Part shown: positions 35,017-42,433 of the stretch, one piece after another | How the letters are laid out: every line of letters begins with the position of its first letter | Numbering within the stretch: position 1 is the stretch's first letter | NCBI RefSeq assembly: GCF_016863635.1 | Contig: NZ_BOPG01000033.1 | Span: 372,001-436,000, forward strand | Direction: 5' to 3' | DNA: 64,000 nt | Source of the DNA: Virgisporangium aurantiacum | Lineage (GTDB): Bacteria; Actinomycetota; Actinomycetes; Mycobacteriales; Micromonosporaceae | Translations under genes and position numbers: made by a program | Notes under the pieces: generated by a model | Told to the model about the DNA's origin: nothing | The model's database searches: none | Seen by the model: only the letters and a program-made list of their open reading frames with translations

Positions 35017-35050
35017 GCGGAGCGTCTACCCCTCGGGGTAGGCGCTCCGC
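35017..35050. terminator. bidirectional hairpin between lon and the XRE gene
   Basis: GCGGAGCG (35017-35024) and CGCTCCGC (35043-35050) enclose CTACCCC and GGGGTAG, giving a stem of about 15 pairs with one internal mismatch. It overlaps the last codons of the convergent XRE gene. Confidence 0.8.
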
Positions 35051-35919
35051 TTCAGTTCGGCGAGCCGCCGCACGGTCTCCTCCGGCGGGGCGGCCTCCAT
35101 GCACAGCCGTTCCATGGTGATGGCGTAGTGGTCGACGTCTTCGCGCTTGTCGAGGTAGAGCGCGCCGGTGAGCTGTTCGATGTAGACGACGTCGGGCAGT
35201 TCGCGATCGGGGAAGCGCAGGATCGTGTACGCGCCACCGGCGGCGGCGTGCCCGCCGACCTCGAACGGCAGCAGTTGGATCTGCACGTTGGGCCGCTTCG
35301 ACGCGGTGATCAACGCATCGATCTGGTCGCGCATCACGTCGGCGCCGCCGATCGGCCGCCGCAGCGCCGCCTCGTCGATCACCGCCCACATCCGGGGCGC
35401 GTTCTCGCGGTCCAGTATCTTCTGCCGCTCGATCCGGAGCGCGACGCGACGGTCGATCTCCTCGGTGGACGCCGCGCCGTGGCCGAGCGTGATGACCGCG
35501 CGGGCGTACCCGGGCGTCTGCAGCAGGCCGGCGACGAACTGCACCTCGTAGCTGCGGATGATGGTGGCCGCGGTCTCCAGGCCGAGGTAGCTCTGCAGCC
35601 AGTTGGGAAGCACGTCGCCGTAGCGGTTCCACCAGTTCGGCTGGTTCGCCTGCCGGGCCAGCGTGACGAGCGCCGTGCGCTCCTCCGCGTCGTCGACGCC
35701 GTACAGGGTGAGCAGATCGGCGACGTCGCGCTCCTTGAAGCCGACCCGCCCGAGCTCCATCCGGCTGATTTTCGACTCGGACGAGCGGATCTCGTAACCC
35801 GCCTTCTCCCGGGTGATCCCGCGCCGTTCGCGGAGTCGGCGAAGCTGCCCACCGAGCACCATCCGAAGCACGGTCGGATCGTCCGCAGATCCGTTCTCCG
35901 GGGATTGAGCAACCGCCAC
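35026..35919 (-). CDS. XRE-family regulator with DUF5753 domain
   Basis: A 297-residue protein. An N-terminal helix-turn-helix (LGGQLRRLRERRGITREKAGYEIRSSESKISRMELGR, residues 22-60) is followed by the DUF5753 sensor domain: SYEVQFVAGLLQTPGYARAVI, VALRIERQKIL and PNVQIQLLPFEVGGHAA. Streptomyces-type regulators of this kind are usually paired with a small DUF397 protein; none is adjacent here. It begins at GTG 35919. Its target is unknown. Confidence 0.9.
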   Translation of the reverse strand: MAVAQSPENGSADDPTVLRMVLGGQLRRLRERRGITREKAGYEIRSSESKISRMELGRVGFKERDVADLLTLYGVDDAEERTALVTLARQANQPNWWNRYGDVLPNWLQSYLGLETAATIIRSYEVQFVAGLLQTPGYARAVITLGHGAASTEEIDRRVALRIERQKILDRENAPRMWAVIDEAALRRPIGGADVMRDQIDALITASKRPNVQIQLLPFEVGGHAAAGGAYTILRFPDRELPDVVYIEQLTGALYLDKREDVDHYAITMERLCMEAAPPEETVRRLAELKRSAYPEG

Positions 35920-36066
35920 GGTGCCGCCTCCGCAACCACGCTGGTTGCTGCCTCCGCAACCAAACTTGTCCGCCGGTTAGCATGCCATGACTCACAGCGA
36001 GAGGTATCACCCGGACGGACAGATGATGAAGCATCACCCAAGGTGATCATGATGGGAGCGCTACCA

Positions 36067-36957
36067 ATGAAGCTCGGTATCGGACTACCTACCGCAGGTG
36101 AGTACGCGTCGCCGGCGAACATCGGCCGGGTGGCGCGGGAGGCCGAACAACTCGGGTACGCGTCGGTGTGGACGTTCGAGCGGTTGCTGCGCCCGCTCGC
36201 GCCGGTGGCGCAGTTCGGCGGCCCGCCGCAGCCCGTCCCGACGGCCTACCGGCTCGTCTACGAACCGCTGGAGACGCTGGCCTGGGTCGCGGCGCAGACG
36301 TCGCGGATCCGGCTCGGCACGAGCGTCATCGACGGGCTGCTGCACCCGCCCGTGGTGCTGGCCCGCCGCTTCGCCACCCTCGACCAGTTGAGCGGCGGCC
36401 GGGCGATCGCCGGCCTCGGACAGGGCTGGATGCCGCAGGAGTTCGAGACCGCGAACGTCCCGATGAAGCGGATGGGCGCCGGCATGGACGAGGTGGTCGC
36501 GGCGATGCGGGCGTGCTGGGGACCGGATCCGGTGTCGTACCAGGGCCGCTTCTACCGAATCGCCGAGTCGGAGGTCAACCCGAAGCCGGTGCAGAACCCG
36601 ATCCCGATCCTCCTCGGCTCGGTGACCCCGGCCGGTATCCAGCGGGCGGCGCGCATCGCCGACGGGCTCAACCCGATCGCGATGTCGGCGGAGCAGCTGA
36701 AGGAAACCGTTGCGGCGTACCGGTCCCTGGCGCCGGCGTCGGCGACCGTGGTGGTACGGGCCAACACGAAGTTCTCCGTCGAACCGCTCGGCGACGACCG
36801 GCCCTACCTCGGCGGCGCACCGGAGCAGATCGCCGAGGACCTGGCCGGCCTCGACGGCGTCGACGAGGTCCTGCTGTCGACGGTCGGACGGGCGCGGCAC
36901 GACCTCGATACGGAAATCCGACTCATGGAACGACTTCGCGCACTCGTCACGGAGTGA
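36067..36957 (+). CDS. LLM-class (F420-dependent type) flavin oxidoreductase
   Basis: A 296-residue TIM-barrel protein. MKLGIGLPTAGEYASPANIGRVAREAEQLGYASVWTFERLLRP, the LGTSVIDGLLHPPVVLARRFATLDQLSGGRAIAGLGQGW core and NPKPVQNPIPILLGSVTPAGIQRAARIADGLNP are luciferase-like monooxygenase signatures; the F420-dependent branch fits best. ATG at 36067 has GGGAG eight bases upstream. The leader peptide of the AlaRS-like gene starts 17 bases after its stop. Confidence 0.85.
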   Translation: MKLGIGLPTAGEYASPANIGRVAREAEQLGYASVWTFERLLRPLAPVAQFGGPPQPVPTAYRLVYEPLETLAWVAAQTSRIRLGTSVIDGLLHPPVVLARRFATLDQLSGGRAIAGLGQGWMPQEFETANVPMKRMGAGMDEVVAAMRACWGPDPVSYQGRFYRIAESEVNPKPVQNPIPILLGSVTPAGIQRAARIADGLNPIAMSAEQLKETVAAYRSLAPASATVVVRANTKFSVEPLGDDRPYLGGAPEQIAEDLAGLDGVDEVLLSTVGRARHDLDTEIRLMERLRALVTE

Positions 36958-36958
36958 G

Positions 36959-36964
36959 CTAGTC
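36959..36964 (+). promoter_or_regulatory. possible -10 box of a leaderless leader-peptide transcript
   Basis: TAGTCT matches the actinobacterial TANNNT -10 pattern and ends nine bases before the ATG of the alanine-rich leader peptide. That spacing is typical of leaderless mRNAs. No convincing -35 box is seen. Confidence 0.35.
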
Positions 36965-36973
36965 TTGTTTGTC

Positions 36974-37033
36974 ATGGAGCGCAGTTGCATCCTGGCCGCG
37001 GCCGCACGAGCTATCTGCTCGTCGGCCGCCTGA
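36974..37033 (+). CDS. alanine-rich leader peptide (19 residues)
   Basis: A short frame encodes MERSCILAAAARAICSSAA and stops at TGA 37031. Seven of 19 residues are Ala, including four consecutive Ala codons (36995-37006). It precedes an alanyl-tRNA synthetase paralogue and overlaps two alternative hairpins, as in ribosome-mediated attenuation of aminoacyl-tRNA synthetase and amino-acid operons. There is no good ribosome site, but a TAGTCT box suggests a leaderless start. The call rests on position, composition and RNA structure together. Confidence 0.5.
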   Translation: MERSCILAAAARAICSSAA

Positions 37034-37101
37034 CGCTCCCTTCTCAAACCGGCGACCGATTCTTCGGGACCGCCGGTATCTTTCTGCCCTGTGCGGCGGT
37101 C
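37000..37101 (+). promoter_or_regulatory. candidate alanine attenuator hairpins
   Basis: Hairpin 1: GGCCG-C-ACGAGC (37000-37011) with GCTCGT-CGGCC (37017-37027), overlapping the Ala codons and leader stop. Hairpin 2: GACCGCCG (37068-37075) with CGGCGGTC (37094-37101), followed by the pyrimidine-rich TCTCCTTCT. The 3' side of hairpin 1 with flank, GGCCGCC (37024-37030), can instead pair with GGCGGTC (37095-37101), including one G-U pair, excluding both hairpins. Mutually exclusive structures are the hallmark of attenuators. This was read by eye; no folding energy was calculated. Confidence 0.45.
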
Positions 37102-37131
37102 TCTCCTTCTCGTGGAAAGGCCCTATCCGCC

Positions 37132-38313
37132 ATGGACACCCAGCAGACCATCGACACGTTCATCGAGTTCTTCCGGTCCCGCGGGCACGAACGCATCACC
37201 GGTAGCTCGCTGATTCCACCGCCCGACGATCCGGTGCTGTTCACCACGTCGGGCATGCACCCGTTGACGCCCTACCTCGACGGCGGGCGCCCGCATCCGT
37301 TGGGGCGCCGGCTGGTGAACAACCAACGCTGTCTACGCACCACCGACCTCGACGAGGTCGGCGACCCCACCCACCTCACCGTGTTCGAGATGCTCGGCTC
37401 GTGGTCGCTCGGCGACTACGACCATCCACAGAGCCTGCGCTGGGGCTACGAACTGCTCCGGGACGGGTTCGGCCTCGATACCGGCCGGTTGCACGTCACC
37501 GTGTTCGGGGGCGACGACCAGGTGCCGCCCGACACCGGTTCCATCGAGGTGTGGTCGGAGCTGGGCGTGCCGATCGAGCTGACGATCGAGGACAACTGGT
37601 GGTCCAACGGCCCGGTCGGTCCGTGCGGCCCGGACAGCGAGATCTTCGTGTGGACGGGCACCGGCCCGCCGGTCGGCACCCCGACCACCGATCCCCGGTG
37701 GGTCGAGGTGTGGAATCACGTGTCGATGCGCTACCGCCGCTTCCCCGACGGGCACCTCCGGCCGCTGCCGATGTCCAATGTGGACACCGGGATGGGCCTG
37801 GAACGCATGGTGACCGTGTTGCAGGGCCGCCGCTCGGTGTTCCAGACCGACCTGTTCCGGCCGTGGTCGCTGCTGGTGCCCCGGCTGTGGCCGGGCCTGG
37901 ACCTGCCGGGGGAGCGGCTGGTGCTCGACCACCTGCGGTCGAGCGTGGTCGTCATCGGCGACGGCGTGCGCCCGTCGAACACGGGCCGGGGTTACGTGCT
38001 GCGGCGGCTGATCCGCCGGCTCCTCACCACGCTGTGGCGGCTCGACTCCGGCATCTCCCTGGGCGACCTGCCCGACGACCCGATCCGCCACACGCTGAAC
38101 CATGTCAGGCAGGACCCGCGGTCTCCCGTACGCGAGATCCTGACCTCGGAGGAGCAACGCTTCCGCGTCCTGTTGAACCGCGGCCGCGACGTGGTGACGC
38201 GGCACCTGTCCCGTTCCCACGGTTCCCTGGACGACGACGATTACCGCTACCTCCACGAGACCCACGGCCTGCCGCGGGATCTGGTGGTGTCGCTCCTGAA
38301 CGATCCCGTCTAG
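37132..38313 (+). CDS. alanyl-tRNA synthetase-like catalytic paralogue without editing domain
   Basis: A 393-residue protein covering only the class II catalytic and tRNA-recognition domains of AlaRS. Motifs are NNQRCLRTTDLDEVGDPTHLTVFEMLGSWSLGDY, GPVGPCGPDSEIFVW, MSNVDTGMGLERMV and VVIGDGVRPSNTGRGYVLRRLIRR. A housekeeping AlaRS has about 880 residues with an editing domain (HxxxH) and C-Ala; both are absent. The end is a natural stop. It may make Ala-tRNA for a special purpose such as lipid or metabolite aminoacylation, act as a regulated backup, or use another substrate. It converges with an EPSP synthase gene, the stops overlapping in CTAG. Confidence 0.82.
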   Translation: MDTQQTIDTFIEFFRSRGHERITGSSLIPPPDDPVLFTTSGMHPLTPYLDGGRPHPLGRRLVNNQRCLRTTDLDEVGDPTHLTVFEMLGSWSLGDYDHPQSLRWGYELLRDGFGLDTGRLHVTVFGGDDQVPPDTGSIEVWSELGVPIELTIEDNWWSNGPVGPCGPDSEIFVWTGTGPPVGTPTTDPRWVEVWNHVSMRYRRFPDGHLRPLPMSNVDTGMGLERMVTVLQGRRSVFQTDLFRPWSLLVPRLWPGLDLPGERLVLDHLRSSVVVIGDGVRPSNTGRGYVLRRLIRRLLTTLWRLDSGISLGDLPDDPIRHTLNHVRQDPRSPVREILTSEEQRFRVLLNRGRDVVTRHLSRSHGSLDDDDYRYLHETHGLPRDLVVSLLNDPV

Positions 38314-39554
38314 TGATCCGGCCAGGCGGCGCGGAGGTCGGCCAGCGCCCGGTGGAAACCGGGGAAGGTCTTCTTGACGCAGCCGGGGTCGTCGAGCGTG
38401 ATCCCGGTGGTGCGCAGGCCGGTGATGCTGAACGCCATGGCGATGCGGTGATCGCCGTGGCAGGCGATGTGTGCGGGGCGGGGTGGGGCCGGCCGGATCT
38501 CGATCCAGTCCCGCCCCACCTCGACCGGAACGCCGAGGGCACGCAGGTTCTCGGCGCACGCGTCGAGCCGGTCGCACTCCTTGAACCGGATGTTGTGTAC
38601 GTCTTCGATGCGAACCGGGCCGTCGGCGAACGGCGCGATGGCGGCGAGCGTGGGGACGGTGTCCGAGATGTCGCGCATGTTCACCGTGACGCCGGCCAGC
38701 CGCCCGCCCGGTGCGCCGGTGACCGTGACGCGGTCGTCGGCCAGCGCGACGTCGGCGCCCATCCGCCCGAGCACGTCGACGAAGCGCAGGTCGCCCTGTA
38801 GGCAGCCGGACCCCAGCCCGGGGACGGTGACGCTGCGCCCGGTGAGCGCGGCCGCCGCCAGGAAGTAGCTGGCCGTGGAGGCGTCGGGCTCGACGGCGTA
38901 TTCGGTGGCCGTGTAGGGCGTCGCGGGCACCGTGAACGTGTTCCCGGCGCGGTGCACCCGCACCCCGAACCGTTCCATCATCGCCACGGTGATGTCGACG
39001 TACGGGGCGGAGACCAGGTCGGTCACGGTGATGGTGAGCCCGTCGGCGGTGAGTGGACCGACGAGCAGCAGAGCGGTGAGAAACTGCGACGAGAGCCCGG
39101 CGTCGAGCGTGATGTGGCCGCCCTTGATCCCGTCGGCGTGGACAGTGAGCGGGTGGTGGCCCTCCCGGTCGTGGTGAACGAGGGTGACCCCCAGTTCCCG
39201 TAACGCCTGGGTGAGCGGCCCGAGCGGCCGGCGCCGCATCTGCTCCGACGCGTCGAAGTGGAACACCCCGTGACCCGCGGCGGCGAGCACCGGCAGGAAC
39301 CGCGCCGTCGTCGCCCCGTCGCGGCAGAACACGGACGCCTCCGGAACGGCCGGACCGTCAGCGCGCCCCTCGATGGTCCACCGGTCTGCCTCGCGCACCA
39401 ACGAATACCCGAGCCTGGTGAGCCCTTCCGAGAACCCCGCGGAGTCGTCCGAGACCAAGGGCCGGTGCAGCACCGTGGTGCCGGGAGCCGCCGCCGCCAG
39501 AAACAACGCCCGAGCGGTAATCGACTTCGACCCCGGAATCTCCACAACCGTCAC
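38310..39554 (-). CDS. aroA: 3-phosphoshikimate 1-carboxyvinyltransferase (EPSP synthase)
   Basis: A 414-residue enolpyruvyl transferase that joins PEP and shikimate 3-phosphate. Motifs: EIPGSKSITARALFLAAAAPG, CRDGATTARFLPVLAAAGHG (the glyphosate-site loop in the divergent form seen in some actinomycetes), DASTASYFLAAAAL, MRDISDTVPTLAAIAPFADGPVRI, IRFKECDRL and CHGDHRIAMAFSI. All substrate-binding motifs look intact. GTG at 39554 was chosen so that the protein begins just before EIPGSKS. It could be the only aroA or a paralogue dedicated to a pathway; the window cannot tell. Confidence 0.88.
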   Translation of the reverse strand: MTVVEIPGSKSITARALFLAAAAPGTTVLHRPLVSDDSAGFSEGLTRLGYSLVREADRWTIEGRADGPAVPEASVFCRDGATTARFLPVLAAAGHGVFHFDASEQMRRRPLGPLTQALRELGVTLVHHDREGHHPLTVHADGIKGGHITLDAGLSSQFLTALLLVGPLTADGLTITVTDLVSAPYVDITVAMMERFGVRVHRAGNTFTVPATPYTATEYAVEPDASTASYFLAAAALTGRSVTVPGLGSGCLQGDLRFVDVLGRMGADVALADDRVTVTGAPGGRLAGVTVNMRDISDTVPTLAAIAPFADGPVRIEDVHNIRFKECDRLDACAENLRALGVPVEVGRDWIEIRPAPPRPAHIACHGDHRIAMAFSITGLRTTGITLDDPGCVKKTFPGFHRALADLRAAWPDH

Positions 39555-39581
39555 GGCGCCAACCCTACGACAGGGGCCGAC

Positions 39582-39620
39582 GGGGTTTCGGGCGGAGCGA
39601 GTTGCTCCACCCGAAACCCC
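39582..39620 (-). terminator. terminator of the DHA2 exporter gene
   Basis: GGGGTTTCGGG and CCCGAAACCCC form the outer 11-bp stem, with GGAGC and GCTCC inside it. It begins 13 bases after the MFS stop on the minus strand, upstream of aroA. Confidence 0.8.
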
Positions 39621-39632
39621 AACCACAACCAA

Positions 39633-41201
39633 CTAGTGGACAGCCGCCGGAGCGGATTCCTGGCCCCGGAGGCGTTCCAGGTCACTGCGCCGAACCTTGA
39701 TGACCACCGCCGCGATCACGAACGCCACCACGAACAGGCCCACGCCCGCCATGAACGCGCCCGAGATCCCGGAAGCCAGCACCTCGTGCGCCCACGGCGG
39801 CGGAAGCTCGTGCGTCTGGGCGAACTGCGCCTGCTGCTCCGGCGACGCGCTGCCCATGAACGCCGGCACCTGCGTCTCCGCCTCGTTGCGACTGGCCGTA
39901 CCGAACACCGTGACCAGGATCGACAGGCCGAGCGACCCGCCGACCTGCTGGGTGGCGTTGAGGAGGCCGGACGCCGCACCGGAGTCCTCCTGCGCCACGC
40001 CGGACACGGCGGTGAGCGTCAGGGTGACGAAGTTCAGGCCCATGCCGAAGCCGAACAGCAGTGTCGGACCGAGCACACCGGTGACGTACGTGGAACCGGT
40101 GTCGATGAACGTAAGCCACAGCATCCCCAGGCCGCCCAGGAGCGTGCCGACGATCATGAACGGCTTGGGCCCGAAACGGGGCAGGAACCGGCTGGCGAGG
40201 CCCGCCGCGACGAAGATGGCGGCCGACACCGGCAGGAACGACAGGCCGGACTCGATCGGCGTGTAGCCGAGCACGTTCTGCACGAACAGCGTGATGAAGA
40301 AGAACATGCCGAACATGGCCGCGGCGACGCTGAGCATGATGGCGTACGACCCCGACCGGTTGCGGTCGGCGAACATGCGCAGCGGCGTGATCGGCTCCTT
40401 GGTGCGCGCCTCGATGAGGACGAACGCGGCGAGCAGGATGGCGGCGGCGCCGAACGCGGCGAGCGTCCAGGAGTCGCGCCAGCCCTCGGTGGCCGCCCGG
40501 ATGAACCCGTAGACCAGCGACGCCATGCCCAGCGTGGAGGTGAGCGCGCCGGCGACGTCGGGACGGCCGGTGTGCCGGTCGGACTCGTCGACGAACATCG
40601 GTGCCAGCACCATGATCAGCACCCCGATGGGCACGTTGACGAAGAAGACCCAGCGCCAGTCGAGCCACTCGGTGAGCATGCCGCCCGCGAGCAGGCCGAT
40701 CGCCGAGCCGCCGACCGAGACGGCGGCGAACACGCCGAACGCCCGGTTGCGCTCCGGACCCTCCTTGAACGTGGTGGTGACCAGCGCGAGCGCCGTCGGT
40801 GAGGCGATCGCCCCGCCGATGCCCTGCAGCACCCGGGCCGCGAGCAACTGCCACGACTCCTGTGCGAACCCGCCGAGCAGCGAGGCCAGGATGAACAGGG
40901 CGATGCCGAACATCAGCACCCGGCGCCGGCCGAGCAGGTCGCCGGCGCGGCCGCCCAGCAGCAGGAGGCCGCCGAACGTGAGCGTGTATGCGTTGAGGAC
41001 CCAGGACAGGCCCGTGGTCGAGAAGTCGAGCGCGGTCTGGATGTGCGGCAACGCGATGTTCACGATGGTCGCGTCGAGCACCACCATGAGCTGCGTGGTG
41101 GCGATGACGACGAGGGCGATGCGTTTGCGCCGCTCGCTCGCCTCGGCGTTGGGTTTTTGCGCCGGCGCGGGTGTTGGCGCGGCGAGTTGCGAGGTAGACA
41201 C
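39633..41201 (-). CDS. DHA2-family (14-TM) drug efflux transporter
   Basis: A 522-residue exporter. VVIATTQLMVVLDATIVNIALPHIQTAL is motif D1 of DHA2 pumps. The loop GGRAGDLLGRRRVLM is motif A and ARVLQGIGGAIASPTALALV is motif B-like. The 14-helix layout and short cytoplasmic tail (LERLRGQESAPAAVH) are normal. GTG at 41201 has a GGGGGG ribosome site. It diverges from a TetR gene and two operator-like palindromes lie between, the classical drug-efflux regulatory pair. Substrates are unknown. Confidence 0.88.
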   Translation of the reverse strand: MSTSQLAAPTPAPAQKPNAEASERRKRIALVVIATTQLMVVLDATIVNIALPHIQTALDFSTTGLSWVLNAYTLTFGGLLLLGGRAGDLLGRRRVLMFGIALFILASLLGGFAQESWQLLAARVLQGIGGAIASPTALALVTTTFKEGPERNRAFGVFAAVSVGGSAIGLLAGGMLTEWLDWRWVFFVNVPIGVLIMVLAPMFVDESDRHTGRPDVAGALTSTLGMASLVYGFIRAATEGWRDSWTLAAFGAAAILLAAFVLIEARTKEPITPLRMFADRNRSGSYAIMLSVAAAMFGMFFFITLFVQNVLGYTPIESGLSFLPVSAAIFVAAGLASRFLPRFGPKPFMIVGTLLGGLGMLWLTFIDTGSTYVTGVLGPTLLFGFGMGLNFVTLTLTAVSGVAQEDSGAASGLLNATQQVGGSLGLSILVTVFGTASRNEAETQVPAFMGSASPEQQAQFAQTHELPPPWAHEVLASGISGAFMAGVGLFVVAFVIAAVVIKVRRSDLERLRGQESAPAAVH

Positions 41202-41225
41202 TGGAAACCCCCCGGTCGTACGGTA

Positions 41226-41243
41226 GTGAACGATCGCGTTCAC
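41226..41243. promoter_or_regulatory. TetR-type operator 1
   Basis: GTGAACG and CGTTCAC, perfect inverted 7-mers four bases apart, lie 25 bp upstream of the exporter start. A related site follows at 41274. Confidence 0.65.
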
Positions 41244-41273
41244 AACGGGGGCGACGCTATCCTGGGGTTCATA

Positions 41274-41290
41274 GTGAACGCAAGCGTCTT
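41274..41290. promoter_or_regulatory. TetR-type operator 2
   Basis: GTGAACGC-A-AGCGTCTT shares the GTGAACG half-site of operator 1 with an imperfect second half. It lies 26 bp upstream of the TetR ATG, fitting autoregulation. Confidence 0.5.
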
Positions 41291-41315
41291 TTAAGAAGGT
41301 GTGACGGAGGATACG

Positions 41316-41927
41316 ATGACGGCGCTGCCAGCAGCCGATCATGCGGAGAACAGCGGTTCCCGCCGCCGGGGCGAGGCCCTGCTTCGCGCCATCTTCTCCG
41401 CCGCGCTCGACCAGCTCCGCGACGTGGGTTGGCGCCGCCTCACCATGGAGGGCGTGGCCGCCTGCGCGCACACCGGCAAGGCCGCGCTCTACCGCCGGTG
41501 GGCGTCCAAGGAAGATCTTGTCGTCGCGGCGATCGAGAGCACGCTGCCGGAACCGCCCGGCGTGCCCGACCTCGGCGACATCCGCGCGGAACTGCTCCAC
41601 CTCTTCGACCGCATCCACAGCACGATGTACTCGCCGCCCGGCTGCGCGCTGCGCGCGATCATGAACGAGATCGAGCACGACCACGCGAAGGTGTTCCACG
41701 AACTGGTGCAGCGCCTGGTGTTCGACCCGAGCCGCGCGGTCACGGCCGAGGTGCTGCGGCGCGGCGTCGCCCGCGGCGAGGTACGCGCCGACACCGACAT
41801 CGACCTGCTCGCCGACCTCGGTCCGGCGATGCTGATGTACCGGTCGAAGGTGTGCGGCGGCGAGGTCGAGGTCGGGTATCCGAAACGACTTGTCGACAAC
41901 GCATTGATGCCTATGATCCGTCCGTGA
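41316..41927 (+). CDS. TetR-family repressor of the DHA2 exporter
   Basis: A 203-residue regulator. The N-terminal helix-turn-helix is ALLRAIFSAALDQLRDVGWRRLTMEGVAACAHTGKAALYRRWASKEDLVVAAI (residues 19-73), with a C-terminal ligand-binding domain of the TetR_C type. ATG at 41316 is preferred over the upstream GTG at 41301 because GGAGG lies five bases before it. It is divergent from the exporter with shared operators and coupled to the acetyltransferase by a GTGA overlap. Confidence 0.88.
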   Translation: MTALPAADHAENSGSRRRGEALLRAIFSAALDQLRDVGWRRLTMEGVAACAHTGKAALYRRWASKEDLVVAAIESTLPEPPGVPDLGDIRAELLHLFDRIHSTMYSPPGCALRAIMNEIEHDHAKVFHELVQRLVFDPSRAVTAEVLRRGVARGEVRADTDIDLLADLGPAMLMYRSKVCGGEVEVGYPKRLVDNALMPMIRP

Positions 41928-42433
41928 CGTTCGAGATCCGCCCGGCCGGTCCCGCCGACGGCCGGGCCATCGCCGAGGTCCACCGGGAGACCTGGGCCGC
42001 CACCTACACCCGGTGGATCCCCGACGTCGTCGCCGCGTACGACGTCGATCGCAGCGCCGAGAACTGGGCCAACGAGGCCGCCGCCGACAGCGGGCATCTC
42101 ATGGTCGCCGAGAGCGACGGCACCGTGCTGGGCTTCGCCTGCAGCGGTCCCGCCCGGGGCGACGACGTCGACGGCGCCGGCGAGGTCTACGCCATCTACG
42201 TCAGGCCCGACCGGCACGGCGGCGGCATCGGCCGGGCCCTGATGGCCGACGCGCTCGGCTGGATGGCCGGCCTCGGGCAGCCGGAGTGCATCCTGTGGGT
42301 GGTCGAGCAGAGCACCCGGTCACGCGCCTTCTACGAGTCCGTCGGCTTTCGATTGGACGAGGGTCCGGGCGCCACCGAACCCTGGCGCGGCATCATGACC
42401 GTCCGCTACCGTCGCCCACTTACCAAGAGTTAG
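41924..42433 (+). CDS. GNAT family N-acetyltransferase
   Basis: A 169-residue single-domain acetyltransferase. EIRPAGPADGRAIAEVHRETWAATYTRWIP, the acetyl-CoA loop VYAIYVRPDRHGGGIGRALMADALGWM and SRAFYESVGFRLDEG are the family motifs. The GTG start overlaps the TetR stop, so it is made with the regulator. It could modify the same drug exported by the divergent pump; that link is inferred. Its stop shares CTAG with the convergent glycosylase gene. Confidence 0.85.
   Translation: MTFEIRPAGPADGRAIAEVHRETWAATYTRWIPDVVAAYDVDRSAENWANEAAADSGHLMVAESDGTVLGFACSGPARGDDVDGAGEVYAIYVRPDRHGGGIGRALMADALGWMAGLGQPECILWVVEQSTRSRAFYESVGFRLDEGPGATEPWRGIMTVRYRRPLTKS

Noticed and set aside
36067..36957. Upstream extension of the LLM oxidoreductase frame to 35005
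   Set aside because: The extra 354 codons are antisense to the XRE regulator; a good ribosome site supports the start at 36067.
36067..41201. LLM oxidoreductase, AlaRS-like, EPSP synthase and exporter genes as a natural-product cluster
   Set aside because: There are no core biosynthetic enzymes, the genes lie on both strands with separate terminators, and each is explainable alone; only the AlaRS/aroA pairing is kept as a finding.
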